Positions 8,519 through 13,655 of a stretch of DNA of 13,655 nucleotides are shown piece by piece. The position numbers were made by a program, and so were the translations under genes. The DNA is from Euperipatoides rowelli (Eukaryota; Onychophora; Udeonychophora; Euonychophora; Peripatopsidae), in the NCBI GenBank assembly GCA_003024985.2, contig PXIH01S0025191.1. The stretch is one strand, 5' to 3'. Under the pieces are notes generated by a model. That model was not told the DNA's origin. It saw nothing but the letters and a program-made list of their open reading frames with translations, and searched no databases. Every line of letters starts with the position of its first letter. Position 1 is the stretch's first letter.

Positions 8519-9885
8519 GATTAGAAATAACTTTTAGTAGCAGATTTGGAAAGAATAATTTCAACTGCATTTACAGTACTCATAGCAAAATGTTATCTTA
8601 ATAGTTCTAAAATTTTATCTTTACATCCTAGCCTATATAGCTATGAAATTAGTTTTTATTTTAGTACTGTAGATTGATGATTGCTTGACTAATTTGGTGA
8701 TTAAAAATAAGTCAATTATCAAATTCTATTGGAGGCTTAGGACCTACTGATTTTGTTGGCAATCATTTAAAAAGAAAGCCATCTATAAACTAAATGAGTT
8801 AGATACTAGATTAATTTTTATATTTAGGCTAAGCTGATATTACAAGGCATTTTTTCTTCTTCTAAATAATAATTTGAACTAAGCTTATACAAATGCAATA
8901 TGACGATTACCTGCTTCAATAATGTATGTCTTCGCACAAGTCATATTAGATTATTTCAATCCCCCACAGCATTATATTATTGTTCTAGTATATAGAATGA
9001 CACAACTAGGAAGTATAAAACTTTATTTGCATAAATCATCTTCAAGACAAATAAGGTTTATATTTCCTCTTTGTTTTAAAAATGTTACTGTACTAAAAGA
9101 ACATCTACAATATAAATGGGATGCAAATTATTGTATATTAGCAATAGGCTACTTAAAGCAAAAGTTTTGATATTGTCTTATTGCTAGATTAACTTCTAGT
9201 AGGTTATGAGAAACAAACAAGTAATATACAACTAAATTTGAATACAGTATAGTAAAATAATATTTGAATACTGTAAAAATAATAAACCCATAAGTTAATT
9301 TTCAATTAGAAATTAGTTTCTTCAGCCATCTAAAAATTATGAAGTGTTAATCTGCTAGGTAAACGGCATGTCACCACAACCAAGAAGTGCCAAACAAAGT
9401 AAAGAGTAGTAAACTATAATATGTAATCAATTTTTCCTAACTGGAATTAATTAATAATTAGATATAAACTTATTATTGAAAAATATATTAATTAAAAAAG
9501 AATGGTAATGTTTTACAGTAATTGTATAAGCAGCAATTCCAAAATATGTNGACTATTTAAAATAAAGATAATTTTAAAAAATTAATATTTTTTAAAAAAT
9601 TGTTTTTTAATGACATATTGTAAATTGTTAAATCAATCACTTTTTATATTCATAAATATGTCATCATTTCCACAGAAGAGCAATTGAAAAATAGTTAATA
9701 AAAGGGTAATAAACTATTGTTTTATTAGTAGTTTTAGAAACTCAAATACAGTAGGTAAATCTATTAAGATATGAATTATAAAAAATCATTTTCAGCATCT
9801 AAAATGGTGAAAAAAATAATTCATTTCTAAAATTGAATAATAACGTACAGTAGCTTTATAAACTTTTTTTTTTAATGAATAAAAG
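8519..9885. other. AT-rich non-coding DNA with one unknown base
   Basis: No gene was recognised. The open frame at 8922-9170 has no recognisable motif and the AT-driven amino-acid composition expected by chance. Base 9550 is N. Several TACAGTA/TACTGTA words occur (for example near 8574, 9089, 9243 and 9517). Confidence 0.6.
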
Positions 9886-9945
9886 TAGAGGTGCACCGAA
9901 TACCATTTTGGATTCCATTGGCCAAATAGTTATAAATTATTCGGT
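9886..9945 (+). mobile_element. Solo hAT-like terminal fragment
   Basis: TAGAGGTGCACCGAATA at 9886-9902 resembles terminal sequences of hAT-related elements that start with GTGCACCGAAT, usually followed by GAAT/ATTCGG palindromic blocks (recalled pattern). Here ACCGAATA (9895-9902) is exactly mirrored by TATTCGGT (9938-9945), and between them TTTGG and CCAAA mirror each other. No opposite end with GGTGCACC in reverse was found within the window, so it looks like a lone end or an internal deletion product. Confidence 0.45.
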
Positions 9946-10502
9946 ACGAGCCTAATAGTTATCACTGTTTGACAAATCTTAAAAAATCTACATACCCAGC
10001 AGGACATGTTAAAATATTGAGATGCCCAGAAAACAAAAAAAAATTCCAGTTTTTTTTAAATTATGTTTTTTATTCATTTTTCTACATGTGTTCATTTAGT
10101 AAGGTCTATTTTCATAAATAGATATTGGCATAAAATAAACGTTTTAGAATAAAAAAAATAATAAACATTTGTTTCATTAAAAATAAAACTTTACTATGAT
10201 TAATTAGGTTTAATTGCTAAACATAAGGGGGGGGGAGGTATAGGCCTATATATTTTTTGTTCTTCCATTAGCACTTTTTTTTTTTTTTAAATTTAATATT
10301 ACTATGTTTGGTGTTTATATAAATAGGCCTAAAAGTTGACTTTTTCAAATCACAGAAAGTAAATCAAATCACATCTAATATTATCCATACAAAAGATTCT
10401 GAGCTAAAGTGAAAATTGTATATCTTATTTGAATTGGATATTCTTCAAATTTTATAACATCCTTTAATATTTCAAGTTCAATTTCAAAAATAATATCTAG
10501 CC
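9946..10502. other. AT-rich non-coding DNA, no gene seen
   Basis: No coding frame was supported. It includes a G9 run (10227-10235), a T16 run (about 10275-10288), and two TAGGCCTA words (10241-10248 and 10324-10331). It lies between the hAT-like end and the diverged tandem duplication. Confidence 0.55.
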
Positions 10503-10814
10503 GATAGAAAAGTGAAACTATTGGAAAAACAGATTAGACATCTATTTTTTATCAGAAATTATAATTTATAAACAGAAATGATTTCCAACTAACAGATTTT
10601 GTTTTATGATTTTTTTTCTAAATGTCGGCATTCATTACGCTGGAATTTACTGTATATTACAAATAATACATTATGTTAAATATTTCAAAATCTATAATAG
10701 ATAGAAAAAAACTTAAAACTTAAATAGTATTTTTGGTTCTATTTTTTATCAGAAATTCAAATATATAAAGCGAATTGATTTCCAAAAAATAATTTTTTTT
10801 TTCTAAATGTCGGC
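10503..10814. repeat. Diverged tandem duplication, about 190-bp period
   Basis: Copy 1 (10503-10629) and copy 2 (10700-10814) share, in the same order, GATAGAAAA (10503 and 10700), CTATTTTTTATCAGAAATT (10542-10560 and 10739-10757), TTGATTTCC/ATGATTTCC, and TTCTAAATGTCGGC (10616-10629 and 10801-10814). The offset falls from 197 to 185 bp, so small indels have accumulated. The shared blocks are AT-rich except for the GTCGGC end. No coding frame spans either copy. It may be two tandem copies of an unrecognised repeat family. Confidence 0.7.
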
Positions 10815-11173
10815 TATAAAAAAACAAAAAGCCAGTTTATCTTACATTTTCCATTACTGTTTCTCTGTCGTTGGAGATAGAATTTTTTTGGTTTTAATTT
10901 TTGAAATCTGCATTAAATTCTAATTGTAAAAATGTATAAGATTATTCCTAAATGTTTTATAATATTTGTATTATGCTACCTGAAAGTCAAAATTCCAGAA
11001 TCGCTTTTGATAGATCTTGAAAATAATATCACTGTGACCCCAAAACTTAAGAAAATTTCAAACAATCCACAAATATGTTTTTTTTAATATCCTATTTTAT
11101 GTGCCTAAATAATAAAAAAATGTTTAACACTGTTGCCCAATTCAGATTTACATTTTGAAACTTGTAACACAAA
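10815..11173. other. AT-rich non-coding DNA, no gene seen
   Basis: No gene or repeat was recognised. It contains A/T runs and a short, slightly GC-richer segment at about 10985-11045. The minus-strand open frame at 11092-11274 overlaps the palindrome cluster and shows no protein motif. A donor-like CAG/GTAGCA on the minus strand near 10974-10985 has no exon attached. Confidence 0.5.
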
Positions 11174-11256
11174 CGACTCGGAATCGAGTCATTGATCAGC
11201 ATAATGTGAAGGTTCACGTTGACTCGGATTAGAGTCATCTGCAGCGAACGTGTTAA
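11174..11256 (-). mobile_element. Palindrome cluster ending at TTAA, possible piggyBac-type end
   Basis: The cluster contains GACTCG-GAAT-CGAGTC (11175-11190), GTGAA-GG-TTCAC (11206-11217), GACTC/GAGTC (11221-11225 and 11232-11236), CTGCAG (11239-11244), and an outer pair CACGTT/AACGTG (11215-11220 and 11247-11252). It stops at TTAA (11253-11256). Read on the minus strand, the edge is TTAACACGTTCGCTGC. PiggyBac-type elements insert at TTAA, and their short non-autonomous relatives often carry subterminal palindromes. No matching second end was found, so the assignment is tentative. Confidence 0.4.
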
Positions 11257-12403
11257 TGGGGACTTAGGGATCAAATTGACAATTCAGGACCATCTATCCC
11301 AATTCTCATGGCATCATTTAAAGTGTGTGTTAAGACAATTTCTAAACAAGTTTATCCTGTTCATCACTCACAAGCATTTGTAGCCTACTTAGAGAGAGAG
11401 AGACAACACATGAGTTAACAAGTAACAAAATGTTTTTAATATTTTCAGGCTTTGATTTTGAATTAAACAAGTAGCCTACTGTAATTATATAGACTTTTAA
11501 TACATTGTTTTTGTCTTTTTCATTTTGTGAACAGTCCTGTATTTGAAATTACCCCATTCTTCAATAATATTTCTTTGTCCATCTTCTTGAAATGGATGAT
11601 CAAAGTGTTTGACAAGTTAATTTTAAAAAATTGACAAGCTAACTTGGTTAGGTAGCCAAGAAAGAAAATCAACTAAAAATCATTCATTGAAATAAAGACA
11701 AGATTTTCTTTAGTCTTATAAATCAAAACACCAACTTATGATCCCATTATTCATTTCTTATTATCAATAAAGTATGTGTTTCTTTTTTAAAAAAAAAACA
11801 TTGAGAAGTGAAGAACTTGACATGCCCCCATGTTTGAACGAACAAGCTGTGGAGTAAAGAAATTTGACAGCTCCTCAATATTATATTCGATGGATGTATA
11901 AAGATTGGCTAAAATTTGCTGTTAAAGGAATAATACATACAGCTCATTATGCACATTTATTTTCTAACAGAGTTACAGAGTAATATTTTCTGAATAGTTT
12001 ATAAACACAGAATATACAGTATTGCCTTCAGCCCATAAAGGGTTAAACAAAGAATTGTTGTATCCAAGAGACTCTCGTGAGAAACTGTTACATTATCAAT
12101 GCTTATTCTTTTTGCCTACCTTGATTCAGAATGTCAACCGATCATGTTTTAGAAACTATAATCATATATGAATAGTCGAAAGACGTTATAATCTGATTCT
12201 CGAATAAGATACAATACTTTAAAACAACTGATTTATTCCAATCTGCTTGTTTTCTATTATTAAATGTATAATAGTTTTTCCATGATGAATACCTATGATG
12301 TATAGGCTTTGTCCAAATCTGATGGTAATAAAGATAATAATAATTGTTTGGAATTAACCTTGAAATTGACTTCATTTTATAAAATGTCTAATCTTTGTTT
12401 CAT
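11257..12403. other. AT-rich non-coding DNA, no gene seen
   Basis: No coding frame was supported. It contains an (AG)6 run (11391-11402), a small ACATG/CATGT hairpin at 11820-11833, and a minus-strand TTAACCCTTTATGGGCTG edge at 12029-12046 that resembles a TTAA transposon end but has no partner. A minus-strand donor-like AAG/GTAGGC lies near 12111-12120 and a plus-strand acceptor-like TTGATTCAG near 12121-12129; neither bounds a convincing exon. Confidence 0.5.
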
Positions 12404-12535
12404 ATGTGCGACCTGAACTGGAATGCCAACAAGCAGAAGAAGATAACCTATTCCCACTTGGCTGAACACGGACATTTACACCCGTCTTTGTATTCAACAC
12501 CGTTGCCGGCCGGTAAGCTAAAATACAGTACCTAG
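12404..12535 (+). CDS. Candidate short coding exon or GC-rich relic, unrecognised
   Basis: An ATG at 12404 opens 43 codons to a TAG at 12533-12535. The start is MCDLNWNANKQKKITYSH and later residues include HGHLHPSLYSTPLPAG. A strong donor, CCG/GTAAGC, lies at 12510-12518, so a first exon of 109 bases (12404-12512) is possible, with the gene continuing beyond the retrotransposon to the right. The patch is clearly more GC- and CpG-rich than its surroundings. Against this, the minus strand is also open across the patch (reading ATVLNTKTGVNVRVQPSGN), which weakens the strand call, and the ATG context is poor. It may instead be a promoter-like segment or a repeat fragment. Confidence 0.25.
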   Translation: MCDLNWNANKQKKITYSHLAEHGHLHPSLYSTPLPAGKLKYST

Positions 12536-12708
12536 GTTAACCTTTAGTCTTAAGGATGTGCAAACCAGCTACTACTCGACCTTGTCTACAATAAATATAC
12601 TGCTATTTACTTATACCATTCTGTGTTTGCCTTTTTTATATTTAGTTTATATAATTTGCACTGCTTGTCTTTCCTATCCTATTCCCTTCCCCCCCCCTTT
12701 CATTTATA

Positions 12709-12709
<1 letters not shown>
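12536..12709. other. Short AT-rich gap with a C9 run
   Basis: Nothing coding was recognised; the plus-strand frame at 12558-12818 is driven by the TTA/ATT run. A run of nine C lies at 12689-12697, just outside the tail of the right-hand retrotransposon. Confidence 0.5.

Positions 12710-12743
<34 letters not shown>
12710..12743. repeat. (ATT)11 microsatellite, the TAA tail of the minus-strand element
   Basis: There are eleven perfect ATT units plus a final A. On the minus strand this reads (TAA)n and follows an AATAAA at 12745-12750, exactly where the 3' end of the minus-strand retrotransposon should be. It is therefore best read as the element's tail rather than an independent microsatellite. 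Confidence 0.85.
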
Positions 12744-12744
<1 letters not shown>

Positions 12745-12852
12745 TTTATTGTGCAATAAAATATGATTACAGAAGAAAAAGTTCCTTAGCCCTTACTTAT
12801 GTAGGAACCTTTACATGATATAAACATTAAAAATATAAAATATATACATACA

Positions 12853-13646
12853 TTAGCCTATATAGCCTACATTATAATTTAAATAGCCTACAGAGAAAAT
12901 AAGTTTAAAAAAAAAATATTCCACAGATACATTCAAGGCTTTTATAGCATTAATTATTGGGGATTTTACACATCTATTTGTTCTACACTTTGGAACAATA
13001 TACTTTTCCAAATTTCTAGTAACTCTAACAGATTTAGAACCATGTGTAGGAGGAAGAAACTCAGGAAAAGACACAAAGAATTTTTGGGCAAAAGAAACCG
13101 ATAGATCAAATCTTCTTTGCTCCAAAGATTTAAATTTTAAGATAGCCAAAGCACTATCAAAATGGGAGTACCAATCACCCAGAATGATTTCAGCTACTCT
13201 TCTTTGTATAGACTCCAACATTAAAACTTGCTTCTTAGTCAATGCTGGAGACCAAACTGGGGAACAATATTCCAAATTACACCTTATGTAAGTGGAATAT
13301 ACCAACAATAACAAATCACATTCAGCTCACATTCTCCTGAGTTTATACAATAAAATCATCAGAGAATTAGCTTTTTTAATTATTGACTCTACCTGAATAT
13401 TCCACCTAAGGTCGTTATGAATGCATATGTATATAGCCTACCCAAAATTTTTACTTTCTGAACATTTTTCCAATCATGGCCATCTACGTTCTGTTGGTTG
13501 AAGTTTATCATTTTTAAAAAGTTATGACAAATAAATGAAAATTTACTGTTATTAAGAGGAATTTTGATAATTTTTGACTGATCAAATATTGAATTGGCTA
13601 TTGATTGAGGTGAATTTAAATTATTATTGTTGACAACACAAGACAC
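12853..13646 (-). pseudogene. Reverse-transcriptase C-terminal half, with stop and frameshift
   Basis: Three pieces line up. The first (13646 to about 13430) carries CVVNNNNLNSPQSIANS and ends at VKILG, which fits the 'Y/F-K-x-L-G-V' point of the thumb region. A frame change near 13420-13440 leads to HNDLRWNIQVESIIKKANS and LYKLRRM. A TGA at 13329-13327 then interrupts the same frame, which resumes as YIRCNLEYCSPVWSP, matching the family's 'I-R-x-x-L-E-Y-x-S-P-V-W' motif, followed by LESIQRRVAEIILG and LEQRRFDLSV. The catalytic YADD box would lie upstream, outside the window. The last 20 or so residues before the stop at 12853 are atypical and may follow the ancestral end. Identification as a CR1-like reverse transcriptase is firm; the exact family is not known. 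Confidence 0.85.
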
Positions 13647-13655
13647 TGTCAGGTC

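Larger units (their letters stand above)
12710..13655 (-). mobile_element. CR1-like non-LTR retrotransposon remnant, runs off the window
   Basis: On the minus strand the order is: reverse-transcriptase C-terminal half (13646 down to 12853), a 3' UTR of about 105 bases rich in TAGGCTA words, an AATAAA, then a (TAA)n tail at 12743-12710. This is the usual 3' layout of CR1-group elements. The 5' part lies beyond 13655, so the true length of the copy is unknown. It is inactive, with a frameshift near 13420-13440 and an in-frame TGA at 13329-13327. Its tail unit and protein differ from the copy at 6735-7316. Confidence 0.8.

Noticed and set aside
8922-9170. 82-residue plus-strand open frame
   Set aside because: No motif, AT-driven composition and no splice or start context; within chance length for this window.
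12029-12046. Minus-strand TTAACCCTTTATGGGCTG as a transposon end
   Set aside because: It points the same way as the TTAA edge at 11253 and has no partner, so the two cannot form one element.
12142-12375. 77-residue minus-strand open frame
   Set aside because: Rich in N, Y, I and K as expected by chance from AT-rich DNA, with no recognisable motif.
12558-12818. 86-residue plus-strand open frame
   Set aside because: Its leucine run is the ATT microsatellite that forms the tail of the minus-strand retrotransposon.
1-13655. tRNA, rRNA and CRISPR features
   Set aside because: No tRNA arm pattern (GTTCGAATCC-like), no rRNA-like block and no regularly spaced exact repeats were seen on either strand.

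Overview
This window looks like non-coding DNA from an animal genome, most likely a marine invertebrate, although the taxon cannot be fixed from the sequence. The reasons are a very high A+T content (about three quarters by eye), no long open reading frames, no bacterial gene packing, many homopolymer runs and microsatellites, and two decayed CR1/L2-type non-LTR retrotransposon ends. One base is an N (9550), so this is a draft assembly. No complete gene is visible. The words TAGGCCTA and TACAGTA/TACTGTA are strongly over-represented across the window.

Layout. At 113-181 there is a fragment resembling an old hAT-type transposon end. At 406-1469 lies a nested, degenerate repeat array built from three modules, one of which is present five times. 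At 2913-3168 a 256-bp unit has imperfect terminal inverted repeats and candidate 6-bp flanking duplications; it looks like a non-autonomous DNA transposon. At 3939-4127 (minus strand) there is a candidate terminal coding exon with an acceptor site, 62 open codons, a stop and a downstream poly(A) signal. A GC-rich patch lies at 5133-5217 and an imperfect 124-bp fold-back at 5382-5505. A very small candidate minus-strand exon sits at 6585-6622.

The first retrotransposon remnant (plus strand, 5'-truncated, frameshifted) occupies about 6735-7316 and ends in an (AAAT)n tail. From 7317 to about 11160 the DNA is AT-rich, with a hAT-like terminal fragment at 9886-9945 and a diverged duplication of about 190 bp at 10503-10814. 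A cluster of palindromes next to a TTAA at 11174-11256 looks like a piggyBac-type end. A GC-richer patch at 12404-12535 could be a first coding exon with a strong splice donor. The right end (12710-13655) is a second retrotransposon remnant on the minus strand. It carries a frameshift and an in-frame stop, has a (TAA)n tail, and runs out of the window.

The picture is a gene-poor intergenic or intronic stretch filled by decayed mobile elements. The candidate exons are the only hints of host genes. No operon or pathway can be described.
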